A model generated the notes under the pieces. The model was not told the DNA's origin, made no database searches, and saw nothing but the letters and a program-made list of their open reading frames with translations. A stretch of 64,000 nt of DNA from a bacterium (GTDB lineage Bacteria > Planctomycetota > Planctomycetia > Kolteriales > Kolteriaceae): positions 89,561 to 153,560 of the forward strand of contig JAIELF010000032.1 in assembly GCA_019753235.1 (NCBI GenBank). The letters run 5' to 3'. A program made the position numbers and the translations under genes. This document shows positions 1 to 9,601 of the stretch, piece by piece. Each line of letters starts with the position of its first letter. Within the stretch, counting starts at the first letter, position 1.

Positions 1-2
1 TC

Positions 3-1121
3 GAGAAAGCGATCGATCGCCTCGAAGGCGAACCCGCTCCTAGCGACGAAGTTCAAGTGCAAACCGATCGGGGGGAGTTCGTCGCATTCGGCTTATTCAA
101 CCCTCAGAGCAGGATTCGCGTTCGACTCTACTCGTGGGATCACGAGCAGCGAGTTGATGCCGACCTGATCGTCCGTCGAATGAAAGAGGCGATTCAGTTT
201 CGAAAAGAAGCTCTTCGGCTGGATGATCCGCGCGGAGCATGTCGACTGATCTACAGCGAAAGCGACGGCCTTTCTGGCTTGATTGTCGATCGATTTGCCG
301 ATGCTTGCACGATTCAGATCAACAGCCTTGCCATGGAGCGGTTTCTTCCATCGATCACTCAAACGTTGATAGAGGAAGTCTCTCCCAACATCATTGTTCG
401 TCGAACCGATGCGACGGTCGCCCACTGGGAATCGATGACGGCGACGGAGGAAATCCTGCTTGGTAAGGATCGTTCCGAGCCGATCGTGTTCGAAGAATCG
501 GGACTCTTGTTTCTTGTCGATCCTATTCGAGGACAGAAGACAGGCGGATACCTGGATCAACGAGACAACCGCCGATCGGCCGCCTTCTACGCCGCTGGCC
601 GGGACGTACTTGATGCGTTCTGCTATGCCGGCGGGTTTGGTCTGACGGCAAGCAAGCTGGGCCACGCCCGAAGCGTCACATTCCTCGATTCCTCCGCGGA
701 GGCAAAGACCCTGGCCGAGAAGAATGCCCAGGCCAATGACATTCCCGCGACATTTCTTCTGGGGGATGCGGGGAGAATGATGGGCGATCTCGCGCGGGAG
801 GGTCGAAAGTTCGGCATGGTGGTTTGCGATCCACCGAAGTTCGCCTCGAAAGCCTCCGAGATTGAAGGGGCCCTTCGAGGCTACGAATTCATCAACCGCA
901 GCGCGATTCACCTGTTAGAGCCGGGCGGCATCCTGGTCTCTTGTTCGTGCAGCGGACTCATCACGCCATCCGATTTCCTGGAAATGTTGGCCGAGTCTGC
1001 CATCCGCGCCGGCCGAGAAATCCGCGTTCTCGAAATGCGGGGGCAGGCTCCGGATCATCCTGTTTCGCTGGCGTGTCCCGAAACGGCTTACCTCAAGTGT
1101 GTCATCGCTCGCGTGGTATGA
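3..1121 (+). CDS. Class I SAM-dependent rRNA methyltransferase, RlmI-like (5' end cut by window)
   Basis: Probable S-adenosylmethionine-dependent 23S rRNA cytosine-C5 methyltransferase of the RlmI/YccW type. The frame is open to the left edge with no stop, and codons before the GTG at 57 already read as PUA domain (FGLFNPQSRIRVRLYS is the end of that domain), so the true start lies outside the window. The Rossmann methyltransferase part follows: motif I VLDAFCYAGGFGL around residue 180 and motif IV VVCDPPKFA around residue 258, the latter typical of m5C enzymes acting on rRNA bases. The substrate base is inferred from family resemblance. It ends 7 bp before a convergent M24 peptidase gene. 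Confidence 0.85.
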   Translation, partial: EKAIDRLEGEPAPSDEVQVQTDRGEFVAFGLFNPQSRIRVRLYSWDHEQRVDADLIVRRMKEAIQFRKEALRLDDPRGACRLIYSESDGLSGLIVDRFADACTIQINSLAMERFLPSITQTLIEEVSPNIIVRRTDATVAHWESMTATEEILLGKDRSEPIVFEESGLLFLVDPIRGQKTGGYLDQRDNRRSAAFYAAGRDVLDAFCYAGGFGLTASKLGHARSVTFLDSSAEAKTLAEKNAQANDIPATFLLGDAGRMMGDLAREGRKFGMVVCDPPKFASKASEIEGALRGYEFINRSAIHLLEPGGILVSCSCSGLITPSDFLEMLAESAIRAGREIRVLEMRGQAPDHPVSLACPETAYLKCVIARVV

Positions 1122-1127
1122 CGCGAA

Positions 1128-2312
1128 TCAGCCGATGATTCGCGTCACGGCCGATTGCCGAGCGGGGCCGGTCACCATTGGTTCCTTCACCGAAAGAAAA
1201 ACGTTGATCTCGCTACGAATACCGAACTGGCCAGGCAGGTAGATCCCCGGTTCGATCGAGAACAGCGTATTCGCGATCAGTCGGCGTTCGTCCTTTGTTT
1301 CCAAATTGTCGATATTCGCGCCATTGCCGTGCGTCGACTGATGGATCGAGTGCCCGGTTCGGTGAATGAAGTACTTGCCGAACCCTGCTTTTTGAATCAC
1401 GGCTCGGCATGCATCATCGACCTCGGCACCGGTGACGGGTCGATTCGATTTCCACTCGCCCGCCACGAAGTCGATGGCCGCATCGCGCGCTTGTTGAACG
1501 ATGTCAAAAACCTTCTGGTATTCGCTGGGAATCTCCGGAGCCGTGAAGCCGACTCGCGTGATGTCCGCGTAAATCGAGCCAGGTTCCCGGCGTTTGGCCC
1601 ACAGATCAATTAAGACACTCTGCCCTCGGCCAATCGGCGAGCTAGCCGACGCCGTCGGTGAAAAATGGGGATCCGCACTGTGTGCATCGACCGCCACGAT
1701 CGGCGGATGATCCGTCACGAGTCCCGCCTCATGAAACTTTTCGATGATGAACTGTTGGATGGCAAACTCGGTCACCGTCTCTTCAGATCTCAATCGTCTG
1801 CCAATCTCGTCGAATGCCTCTTGGCAGATCTGCGCAATCACGTTGGCAGAGTAGATATGCGATGAAAACTGTACGTCGGAGAGAACAGCTTCGAACTGCT
1901 GCACCAAGTCGGCCGAGCTCGCGACGTCGACTCCGAACGATCGGACCAAATCGATGGTCCCCGCGTCGACTCGGCTCACATAAGGAATCGCGTTCATGGG
2001 CGAGAACTGCATCGCAATTCTTTTCGATCCATGCAACATCGCCTCGAGCCGTTCGTGCCATTCCTTCCAGGGGAGATAGATCTCTTTCTTGCCGGGCAAG
2101 GGATCGAGCGCCCATGATTCGATCGCATGGACCAAGCGAGTCGGCAATCCGTCGGCGGGGACGTAGTATGCCCAGCGACGACTGAGGAAGACATCCGCCG
2201 GCAGTCCCAGAATCGAATACGCGAGGGGATCGCTGCCGCGAAAATCGATGAACAACCACCCATCCAGTCCCCACGCGTGCAACGCGTCTTGAATGTCGGC
2301 CACGCTCAGCAT
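1128..2312 (-). CDS. M24 family metallopeptidase (Xaa-Pro aminopeptidase-like)
   Basis: Cytoplasmic creatinase/aminopeptidase-P fold protein. The N-terminal half is the non-catalytic creatinase-type domain. The C-terminal half carries the dinuclear-metal site: Asp in VLIDLWAK and YADITRVGF, His in HRTGHSIH, Glu in SIEPGIYLP and Glu in GIRSEINVF. All five expected ligands seem present, so it should be an active dipeptidase or aminopeptidase; substrate preference is unknown. I start it at the ATG reading MLSVADIQ because AGGAGGGG lies about 7 bases upstream; an in-frame start seven codons earlier has no such site. No signal peptide is seen. Confidence 0.88.
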   Translation of the reverse strand: MLSVADIQDALHAWGLDGWLFIDFRGSDPLAYSILGLPADVFLSRRWAYYVPADGLPTRLVHAIESWALDPLPGKKEIYLPWKEWHERLEAMLHGSKRIAMQFSPMNAIPYVSRVDAGTIDLVRSFGVDVASSADLVQQFEAVLSDVQFSSHIYSANVIAQICQEAFDEIGRRLRSEETVTEFAIQQFIIEKFHEAGLVTDHPPIVAVDAHSADPHFSPTASASSPIGRGQSVLIDLWAKRREPGSIYADITRVGFTAPEIPSEYQKVFDIVQQARDAAIDFVAGEWKSNRPVTGAEVDDACRAVIQKAGFGKYFIHRTGHSIHQSTHGNGANIDNLETKDERRLIANTLFSIEPGIYLPGQFGIRSEINVFLSVKEPMVTGPARQSAVTRIIG

Positions 2313-2479
2313 TCTTCGTCCCCTCCTTGCCAACCGGCGGCTTGGAAAAATGGTTGGATGGCAGAGGGTATCTTTAGCATTTCAACGGTTCGATGGGATA
2401 TCGCCCGAGATTTCTGGCAGGCACGTGACGACATCCCTCGAGCGAGTCGGGGCAAGGATGCTTCAGACGAAATGATCGA

Positions 2480-3685
2480 TCAGGGAGCTGATCGGCGAAG
2501 CGTTCGTCCCACTGCCACGGGAAGAGAGCGTCGGCGGGGCTCCTCGGTCTGGGCAGTCGCGCGGAACGAATCCTGCTGTAATGACGGGGACGAGCTAACC
2601 GTTGTTTCCCCTTCGGTCCGACTCGCCCGCGGCAAGGCCAACCAGGAATGCTTCGGAGCCGATGCAGGGCTTGCCGCCGCGACCGACGAATCGAAGGGGT
2701 TCAGCCGGCCGGCGGAAGAACCTCCCTGGACCGGTCGTGCAATGGCAATCGGTTCGGAACCGTTCCGTGCTTCGTCGGGCATCTGGCCACGAACGATTCG
2801 ACCATCACCCCGTCCGTTACCCGCAAAAGAAAGAGCAGCCGGCGATAGACCCGAAGTCGACGTTGCCTGTCCCGCCCGTGAGCCCGCGGAGTTCGGGCCG
2901 CGCCAAGCATAAAGCTGATGATCTGAACCGGTGCCACGTCCATCGCGAAGCCAAGTGATCCATTGACGTTCGAGATCCTCGGTGGTGTAGATCCCGTAGT
3001 ACGCTGCCAAGGCAGCGTTCCAACCACTCAGCTGGCCATCCCAAACGAAGTCTAAGAAGTAAGACTTGCCCCGCAGGCTCACCAGGTAATTGGCGAGCGA
3101 AAATCCCTGAGCATAGAGAGCCATCACATCGCTCGGGTATTCCGTCAAAAGAAACAGACGAGAAAGGGGGATCGCTCGGCCGGTGTTGATGACCTCACGA
3201 ACCAAGCGATCATGTCGATCGAGCTCGATGGCATCTTCCGAGAGGACCGCTCCCCCTTCGTCGGCCCAGCGAGGAAGCGGGCGACCAAATTTGGCGGCAA
3301 AGATCGTGTGGGTTACTTCGTGCGGGAGAACGCTGTTGAGGATTCGCTCGAGCGGGCCTTCCACGGTCATGTCCTGCCCAACGACGCGACCATTGTCGAA
3401 GGCGAACGAGGTCGCACCGCCGGCATCCCCTAATTTGAGGACGACCTCGACATGACAAGGGTCGGCCCAATCGGGAATCTCTTGCCCAAGCCATTCGCTG
3501 GCTTTCGATCGGCGATAGTGCTCGGCATACTCGGCGACTTGGCGAGCGACATCGGCGCGAACCGCCTTCACGACGAAGTTTCGCGTTCGGTGGGACGCGG
3601 CATGGGAAACCTGTGTACCGAAGATGCCGGCCAAGACGCCGGCCCAAACGATTGCCAAGCTCCAAATGCATCGCGTCTGCATCAT
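2480..3685 (-). CDS. Secreted gluzincin-like peptidase (peptidase MA-like) protein
   Basis: Exported protein of about 400 residues with an N-terminal signal peptide (MMQTRCIWSLAIVWAGVLAG..., likely cut after VSHA). The zinc-binding HEVTH motif lies near residue 145, and a downstream Glu in RWADEGGA fits the third ligand of gluzincin peptidases (peptidase MA-like family). The last ~130 residues (after WITWLRDG) are low-complexity, rich in Ser, Arg, Pro and Gly, and probably disordered. Substrate unknown. It lies on the minus strand behind the M24 peptidase and may be co-transcribed with it; its stop is 146 bp from the M24 start region. Confidence 0.7.
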   Translation of the reverse strand: MMQTRCIWSLAIVWAGVLAGIFGTQVSHAASHRTRNFVVKAVRADVARQVAEYAEHYRRSKASEWLGQEIPDWADPCHVEVVLKLGDAGGATSFAFDNGRVVGQDMTVEGPLERILNSVLPHEVTHTIFAAKFGRPLPRWADEGGAVLSEDAIELDRHDRLVREVINTGRAIPLSRLFLLTEYPSDVMALYAQGFSLANYLVSLRGKSYFLDFVWDGQLSGWNAALAAYYGIYTTEDLERQWITWLRDGRGTGSDHQLYAWRGPNSAGSRAGQATSTSGLSPAALSFAGNGRGDGRIVRGQMPDEARNGSEPIAIARPVQGGSSAGRLNPFDSSVAAASPASAPKHSWLALPRASRTEGETTVSSSPSLQQDSFRATAQTEEPRRRSLPVAVGRTLRRSAP

Positions 3686-4248
3686 CAGTGCTTGGCCTCG
3701 CCTAGGTGCCTACTCGAAGAACAAAGAGGGTGATCAGCCCACCCCCACGCAAGGGGCGTGCCGATCGGCCAAGAGGACGGACGGTAGAGCCCCGCTCTCG
3801 ACCGATTTGCCCCGATTCTCCCTCGATTTTCCTGGGTTGCATGCAATGAAGCCCCACGGCGAGCAATGTCGTCTCGCTCGGAGCAAGTTGAAAAAACTTA
3901 CACGACAAAGTGAAGTTTGTAAGGAAGAGAACTCTCCGAAAGAGAAAGCTCGGCAGAGTTTCTTGCCGATCCAAACGATCAGGACGGATGCTCCGGCCCG
4001 ACCCGCTGGTCGGCCGTTGGAGTTGGCCGATGCCGCCGACGATTCGGCTTGGTCGGTGGACAATCGGCCAGCAGAGTCGCGAAATCCTTAGCCGATCAGA
4101 GGTTCGGCCCGTATTATAAATAGAGACGTAAACGTTCCATGAAGATGGTTCGATCTGCCCGCGGTTGGGCAGCGCGAATTAGAAGGAACGGGTAGCGAAT
4201 GCGGCTAGTCAAAGAGAAGGTCGATCCAACGATTTTCTCTGTAAGTAG
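3686..4248. other. Gene-free divergent intergenic region
   Basis: This stretch separates the minus-strand peptidase from the plus-strand rny operon. Open frames here have no family resemblance and no convincing ribosome-binding site. Visible signals are a small inverted repeat CTTACA...TGTAAG at 3897-3923 and an AT-rich TATTATAAATA near 4111 that could be a -10 element without a recognisable -35. Confidence 0.5.
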
Positions 4249-4277
4249 TTGACAGAATAGGGCTTCGGCTTGATAAA
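4249..4277 (+). promoter_or_regulatory. Candidate sigma-70 promoter for the rny operon
   Basis: TTGACA at 4249-4254, a 17-base spacer, then GATAAA at 4272-4277. The -35 is a perfect consensus and the -10 matches four of six. It would give a leader of about 330 nt before the rny ATG at 4613; no convincing gene lies in that leader. Confidence 0.5.
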
Positions 4278-4612
4278 TGCCATCGTACTGATCGCGGCAG
4301 CGTGGGCGGTTTACCTCCGCTCGAGCGTCGCTGCTACAAGGACGATGTCGGTCGGGGTGAACAGTATTCCTGGACGGTCCGACAACAGTCGAAAGACTCG
4401 CGTCAAGATGGTTCTGATTGCTGGATCGGCTCGGCAAAGGCTGATTTCCCTCTGGACGAGCTGTTTTCCGGGCGACGCTTCCTCCTCAGCTTTGTTTCTC
4501 GGCTTGGCCGGGGCACAAGACATACCGCTGTTGATGGGGCCGACCCGCGAAGACTGACCCGAAACCTGCCTCGACCACCGCGATCGCTAACGTCCCTCGT
4601 TGAGGGCACACC

Positions 4613-6163
4613 ATGAATTCTGGGTACTTGATCCTTGCGGGCGTCGGTGGCGCCGTTGCCATGTTCGCCCTCCTCTTTATTCGCAATAGGCTTCAAATCC
4701 TGCAGGTAGAGAAACGCCGGCTCGAGTTGCTCGACCAGGCTTCCAAAGATAGCGAGAACATCAAAAAGCAAGCATTGCTCGACGCGCGCGAAGAGGCCCT
4801 GAAAGAACGGGGCAAGCTAATGCAGGACGTCGATCAATCGCGCAAGGAGCTCCGTCAAGAGGAGCGAGAAATGGAGAAAGCGCGGGCGGCTGTCGACCAG
4901 AAGGAAGGCGATCTCACCAAGCGAGAACGAACGCTCGAGACCGCGCAGCGTCGGGCCGCCGAGGCCGTCGAACAAGTCGAACGACGCAAGACTGCCCTCG
5001 ACAAGATCATTGCCGACCAGAAGCAGTTGCTGGAACGCATCACCCATCTGAGCAAGGACGAAGCGAAACAGCTTCTTCTCGATCGTCTGGAGCGAGACCT
5101 AGAAGACGAAGTCGGCGGCCGGCTCAAAGCGCACGAGCAACGAATGAAGGCCATGACCGAGGAGAAGTCTCGCGACATCATTCTCACCGCCATTCAACGC
5201 TACGCTGCCGAGCACACAGCCGCTTCCACCGTTTCGACGGTGGACATTCCCAGCGACGACATGAAAGGCCGAATCATTGGCCGAGAAGGGCGAAACATTC
5301 GCGCATTCGAGAAAGCGACCGGTGTCGATGTCATCGTCGACGATACCCCTGGCGTCGTCGTTGTCAGTGCTTTCGACGCCGTTCGTCGCGAAGTGGGACG
5401 ATTGGCCCTGCAACGGCTCATCTCTGACGGCCGAATTCATCCTGCTCGGATCGAAGAGATCGTGGCCGAGACTCAAGACGAGATGCAGAACCACATCATG
5501 GAGTTCGGCCGACAGGCGTGCCAGGATGCTGGCGTCCCTAAGGTGAACGAAAAGTTGGTTGAACTTCTCGGCCGGCTCCGTTTCCGAACAAGCTACAGTC
5601 AAAACGTCCTCAATCACTCTGTCGAGGTCGCGCTTTTGTGTGGCCTTATTGCCGAGGAGATTGGCCTGGATGCGGCTATGGCTCGACGATGCGGTTTACT
5701 CCATGACGTCGGCAAATCGCTGGACCACGAAATTCAAGGTGGGCACCCTCAAATCGGCGCCGACGCCGCGAAACGAGCGGGCGAGAACGACGTTGTTCTG
5801 CACGCGATCGCCGGCCATCACGACGACATCACCATCCAGCGTCCTTATACCGTCCTCGTGGCGACGGCCGACGCCATCAGCGCCTCGCGGCCGGGAGCAC
5901 GGCGAGAGACTCTCGAAAAATACGTCAAACGGCTTCAGGATCTGGAGGCGGTGGCCTGCGAATTTGAAGAAGTCGAGGGAGCCTACGCCATTCAAGCGGG
6001 GCGTGAGATTCGAGTTCTGGTCGATGCCAGCAAAACGACGGACGAATCAGCCGCTCATCTTTGCCGGGAAATTGCCAAAGGGATCCAGGAACGCGTCGAT
6101 TATCCTGGCGAAGTGAAGGTCACCCTCCTTCGAGAAACACGAACAATCGAGTACGCTCGCTAA
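4613..6163 (+). CDS. rny: Ribonuclease Y
   Basis: Membrane-anchored endoribonuclease that starts mRNA decay. Order of parts: one N-terminal transmembrane helix (about residues 4-24), a long charged coiled coil (about 25-200), a KH RNA-binding domain with the [15 protein letters not shown] loop near residue 222, and an HD phosphodiesterase domain with [12 protein letters not shown] near residue 363 and AGHHDD near 402. The 516-residue length is normal for the family. It is the first gene of a plus-strand group with the YmdB-type phosphoesterase and exonuclease VII, a pairing (rny-ymdB) conserved in other phyla. Confidence 0.96.
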   Translation: MNSGYLILAGVGGAVAMFALLFIRNRLQILQVEKRRLELLDQASKDSENIKKQALLDAREEALKERGKLMQDVDQSRKELRQEEREMEKARAAVDQKEGDLTKRERTLETAQRRAAEAVEQVERRKTALDKIIADQKQLLERITHLSKDEAKQLLLDRLERDLEDEVGGRLKAHEQRMKAMTEEKSRDIILTAIQRYAAEHTAASTVSTVDIPSDDMKGRIIGREGRNIRAFEKATGVDVIVDDTPGVVVVSAFDAVRREVGRLALQRLISDGRIHPARIEEIVAETQDEMQNHIMEFGRQACQDAGVPKVNEKLVELLGRLRFRTSYSQNVLNHSVEVALLCGLIAEEIGLDAAMARRCGLLHDVGKSLDHEIQGGHPQIGADAAKRAGENDVVLHAIAGHHDDITIQRPYTVLVATADAISASRPGARRETLEKYVKRLQDLEAVACEFEEVEGAYAIQAGREIRVLVDASKTTDESAAHLCREIAKGIQERVDYPGEVKVTLLRETRTIEYAR

Positions 6164-6293
6164 CATCGTTTCAGGATGGTCCCGACCCTTTTTCGAGTGC
6201 GGCAGGCCGCTGGCAAGGTACCGCGGGCCCTGAACAACTTCAGAGGAAAACGGTGGGCCAAGCGGGCTGGCCTAAGATGGAAGGATCGACCTG

Positions 6294-7115
6294 TTGCGAG
6301 TCCTTTTTCTCGGCGACATTGTGGGAGAGGCGGGTCGAAAGACTGTTCGCCGAGCGGTTCCCGTCTTGCGAGAAGAACGGCAGCTTGATCTCGTGATCGC
6401 CAATGCGGAGAACATCGCGGGCGGCTCCGGGATGACACCGAAGATTTATGCTCAGCTTCGTCGGTCGGGCGTCGATGCCTGCACCATGGGGGATCACATC
6501 TACAAGAAGAGAGAGATCATACCTGTTCTGGTCCGCGATGAACCGATCTGTAAACCTGCCAACTTTCCGCCCGAAGCTCCCGGTCGAGACCACATGATCG
6601 TGCAAACCAAAGACGGAACCAGCGTCGCGGTGATTTCGGTGCTTGGGCGCATCTTCATGAGGCCCGTCGATTGTCCGCTGGCGGCGCTCGACCGTGTGCT
6701 CTCAGAACTCGATAAGAGCATCAAGGTGATTCTCGTCGATGTTCATGCCGAGGCGACCAGCGAAAAACAGGTGATCTTTCGGTACCTTGTGGGCCGAGTG
6801 AGTGCGGTCGTCGGTACTCATACGCACGTCCCGACGGCCGACGCCACGGTCGCCTCTCCTGGGACTGCTTTCATCAGCGATCTCGGCATGACTGGCCCGT
6901 ACGAATCGATCATCGGTAGGCGAATCGACAAAGTCATTAAGACGACCAAAACGTTTGAGCCGTTCCCCTTTGATGTCGCCACCGGCGATCCTCGACTCAG
7001 CGGAGCGATCATCGACATCGATGAAGTGACAGGTCGAGCTCGCTCGATCGAACCGATTCACCTCGACAAGGCCGCGATCGACATAATGGCCGGCCCGGCC
7101 GCGACCGACGCATGA
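6294..7115 (+). CDS. YmdB-type metallophosphoesterase (TIGR00282 family)
   Basis: Calcineurin-like phosphoesterase of the YmdB family, whose characterised members hydrolyse 2',3'-cyclic nucleotides and affect RNA turnover. Metal-site motifs are all visible: FLGDIVGE at residues 5-12, NAENIAGGSGM near 36, MGDHIYK near 64, DVHAEATSEK near 150, and GTHTHVPTAD near 175. The start is a TTG preceded by a GGAAGGA site; no ATG gives the complete first metal motif. Its stop overlaps the xseA start in an ATGA junction, so the two are translationally coupled. Confidence 0.92.
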   Translation: MRVLFLGDIVGEAGRKTVRRAVPVLREERQLDLVIANAENIAGGSGMTPKIYAQLRRSGVDACTMGDHIYKKREIIPVLVRDEPICKPANFPPEAPGRDHMIVQTKDGTSVAVISVLGRIFMRPVDCPLAALDRVLSELDKSIKVILVDVHAEATSEKQVIFRYLVGRVSAVVGTHTHVPTADATVASPGTAFISDLGMTGPYESIIGRRIDKVIKTTKTFEPFPFDVATGDPRLSGAIIDIDEVTGRARSIEPIHLDKAAIDIMAGPAATDA

Positions 7116-8347
7116 ATAGCCCCCTGCCCACGACCGATTCAGTCCTTTCCGTCACGCAATTGACTCAGCAGTTGTCCGGCGTTTTGCGGGCGAACTTCCC
7201 CGAGGTCTGGATCAGTGGCGAAGTCTCGAATTATTCTCGGTCGAGTTCGGGCCATGCGTATCTGACGCTAAAGGATGAATCGTCGCAGATCCGCGCGGTG
7301 ATCTGGCGAGGCGTTCACGCCGCCATTCCATTCGAAGTTGCCGACGGGCTCGACGTCCTGGTACAGGGATCGATCGACGTGTACGCGGCCCGCGGCCAGT
7401 ATCAGCTCACCGTTCGGCAAATGATTCCCAAAGGAATCGGGCCGCTCGAATTGGCGTTTCGGCAACTGCGCGAGAAGCTTGATCGAGAAGGTCTATTCGA
7501 TCCCGCCCGCAAGCGAGCGATCCCCCGCTTTCCTCAACATGTCGCGTTGATCACCAGCCCACAAGGAGCCGCTGTTCGCGATTTTCTGGAGGTCGCCGGC
7601 CGGCGGTATCGCGGCATCACGACCACTGTTGTCCCTTGTGCCGTCCAGGGTGAAGGGGCGATCCCTCAGATTGTGCACGCCATCGATTTGGCCAATCGGC
7701 TTGCAGGGGTTGACGTCATTGCCCTGGTTCGTGGCGGCGGAAGCCTCGAAGATCTGGCCGCATTCAACAGTGAACCGGTCGCCCGCGCGATTCACCGTTC
7801 GCGCGTGCCGATCGTCAGCGGCGTGGGTCACGAGATCGATCTCACCATTGCCGACATGGTGGCCGACGTTCGCGCGCTAACGCCCAGCGAGGCGGCCGAA
7901 CGGCTCTTCCCCGATGCCGTTAAACTTGGCGAGGAGCTTCGCCATTCCGCTGATCGTTTGAGTCAGTCGATCAACCAGCTCATTCAGCGCCATCGGAAAA
8001 CGATCGAGGCATTCGCCGATCGTCAACCATTCTTGTTTCCACTCGAGCAGACGGCAGAATACACCCGCCGACTCGACGATGCGGAGCGGCAACTCGTCGC
8101 GCATGCCCGGCGTCGGCGCGAGATGGCTCACGAGAGAATCGCGAGCCTGGCGGCCCCGCTCGATTCCTTGAGTCCTCTTAAGAGTCTCGCGCGGGGGTAC
8201 TCGTTAGTGACGCCGACTGGCTCGACCAACTTGATTCGTTTGGCCTCCGAGTTGAGTCCAGGAGATCGCATTGATATTCGCCTGGCCGATGGCCGGGCGA
8301 CGGCGACTGTAGAGAAGGTGATGAAGGATGACTCCAACCGAGCCTAG
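7112..8347 (+). CDS. xseA: Exodeoxyribonuclease VII large subunit
   Basis: Catalytic subunit of the single-strand-specific exonuclease VII. The N-terminal OB-fold domain (about residues 8-105, with WISGEVSNYSRSSSGHAYLTLKD) binds DNA. The central catalytic region carries the conserved VALITSPQGAAVRDF near residue 148 and LVRGGGSLEDLAAFN near 209 followed by GVGHEIDLTIADMVAD. The C-terminal part is helical. At 411 residues it is near normal length. It overlaps the preceding gene by 4 bp and the xseB gene by 20 bp, which fits tight stoichiometric co-expression. Confidence 0.96.
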   Translation: MNSPLPTTDSVLSVTQLTQQLSGVLRANFPEVWISGEVSNYSRSSSGHAYLTLKDESSQIRAVIWRGVHAAIPFEVADGLDVLVQGSIDVYAARGQYQLTVRQMIPKGIGPLELAFRQLREKLDREGLFDPARKRAIPRFPQHVALITSPQGAAVRDFLEVAGRRYRGITTTVVPCAVQGEGAIPQIVHAIDLANRLAGVDVIALVRGGGSLEDLAAFNSEPVARAIHRSRVPIVSGVGHEIDLTIADMVADVRALTPSEAAERLFPDAVKLGEELRHSADRLSQSINQLIQRHRKTIEAFADRQPFLFPLEQTAEYTRRLDDAERQLVAHARRRREMAHERIASLAAPLDSLSPLKSLARGYSLVTPTGSTNLIRLASELSPGDRIDIRLADGRATATVEKVMKDDSNRA

Positions 8348-8660
8348 CTTTGAAGACTCACTGACGCAGTTGGCCCTGATCATTCAGATCTTGGAGCGAG
8401 GCCAGCCGACGCTGGAGGAGAGCCTGACAGAATTCGAGCGCGGCGTGCAACTGCTGCAACGCTGTCGGTTTCTTTTGGATGCCGCTGATCGACGTATTCA
8501 CGAATTGGTCGAAATCGACGAACAGGGACGAGCGAGGCTGAAACCGTTCGTTCATGAAGCGACCGCGACGAAAGAGATGTCTCCGGCCAAACGCCCTAAA
8601 AAGTCTGCGAAAACACCCGAGCCGACCTCTGAAAACGAACCCGATCTTTTCGGATCATGA
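8328..8660 (+). CDS. xseB: Exodeoxyribonuclease VII small subunit
   Basis: Small helical regulatory subunit of exonuclease VII. The family signature is clear: SFEDSLTQLALIIQILERG, then LEESLTEFERGVQLLQRC. The core domain occupies residues 5-75; the Lys/Pro-rich tail (about 76-110) is longer than in many homologues and likely disordered. It starts inside the 3' end of xseA, so the two subunits are translationally coupled. It is the last gene of the rny-ymdB-xseA-xseB group. Confidence 0.93.
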   Translation: MTPTEPSFEDSLTQLALIIQILERGQPTLEESLTEFERGVQLLQRCRFLLDAADRRIHELVEIDEQGRARLKPFVHEATATKEMSPAKRPKKSAKTPEPTSENEPDLFGS

Positions 8661-8809
8661 CGATCTTCCGGCCAAGAGGAGATTTTCCAGCCTCGTCAGA
8701 TGTACCAGTCCCACCGTGGAAACTTTGTTCACGTTTGTCGCACCCCCGTCCGCGCGGCCAAGGACATCGCCTACACTCAAACAGACGGGGTGGAGGGAGA
8801 ACGATCGAA

Positions 8810-9601
8810 ATGATCCAATCGGTTTCGGCCACAAAAAAGAGTCCGATCGACACGCTCGAAGCGGCTCTTCAAAAGGATCGCGAGAGCTTGATCCTCCATC
8901 CAGTCTATTCCGCGATCCGTTCGATTAATGATCTCCGTTGGTTCATGGAGAACCACGTCTTTGCCGTTTGGGACTTCATGTCGCTGCTCAAGACGTTGCA
9001 AAGCCGACTGACGTGCGTCGGCTCTCCCTGGCGACCGATCGGCTCACCGAGCTTGCGTCGCTTCATCAATGAAATCGTTCTGGGGGAAGAGTCCGATCTC
9101 GACGCGAACGGCCAACCGATCAGTCACTTCGAAATGTACCTGGCGGCCATGCGTGAAGTCGGAGCGAACACGCAGAGCGTCGAGCGACTGCTCGAACTCA
9201 TTTCTTCGATGCCCATCGACGAAGCTCTTTCACAGGCGAATGCTCCTTTGCCGGCCAGAGTCTTCGTCGAGCAGACGTTTCGTGTCATTGAATCCGGTTC
9301 TTTATCCTCCGTCGCCGCCACCTTCACGTTTGGTAGAGAAGATCTCATCCCCGAAATGTTTCAGTCCGCGCTCGATACCATCGGGTCGGGCTCGCCCGAT
9401 TTTGGTCCACGATTTCACTACTACCTTCAGCGGCATATTGATGTCGATGGCGACTCGCATTCCGGGCTGGCTCGGCAGATGGTGGCCGAGATCTGTCAAT
9501 CTCCTGCCGATTGGCAGCAAGCCGAGCAGGCTGCTCGGGCTTCGCTTCGGGCCCGGCAACATCTCTGGGACGGCGTTCTGGATGGCCTCGTTAAGAGCTA
9601 G
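8810..9601 (+). CDS. DUF3050 family protein (heme-oxygenase-like fold)
   Basis: Soluble helical protein of about 263 residues matching the DUF3050 pattern: a short N-terminal HPVYSAIRS segment followed by ENHVFAVWDFMSLLKTLQ and SPWRPIG. The family is predicted to adopt the heme-oxygenase-like four-helix fold; no reaction is established. I start it at the ATG reading MIQSVSAT because a GGAGGGA site precedes it by about 10 bases; the open frame continues 51 codons upstream without recognisable content. The 3' end overlaps the convergent HD gene by 11 bp. Confidence 0.8.
   Translation: MIQSVSATKKSPIDTLEAALQKDRESLILHPVYSAIRSINDLRWFMENHVFAVWDFMSLLKTLQSRLTCVGSPWRPIGSPSLRRFINEIVLGEESDLDANGQPISHFEMYLAAMREVGANTQSVERLLELISSMPIDEALSQANAPLPARVFVEQTFRVIESGSLSSVAATFTFGREDLIPEMFQSALDTIGSGSPDFGPRFHYYLQRHIDVDGDSHSGLARQMVAEICQSPADWQQAEQAARASLRARQHLWDGVLDGLVKS

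Noticed and set aside
2127..2912. 261-codon plus-strand ORF
   Set aside because: Antisense to the 5' part of the M24 gene and the 3' part of the peptidase gene, both of which carry clear motifs.
4270..4557. Plus-strand ORF in the rny leader
   Set aside because: Its first codon overlaps the -10 element, no ribosome-binding site is present, and the residue pattern resembles no family.
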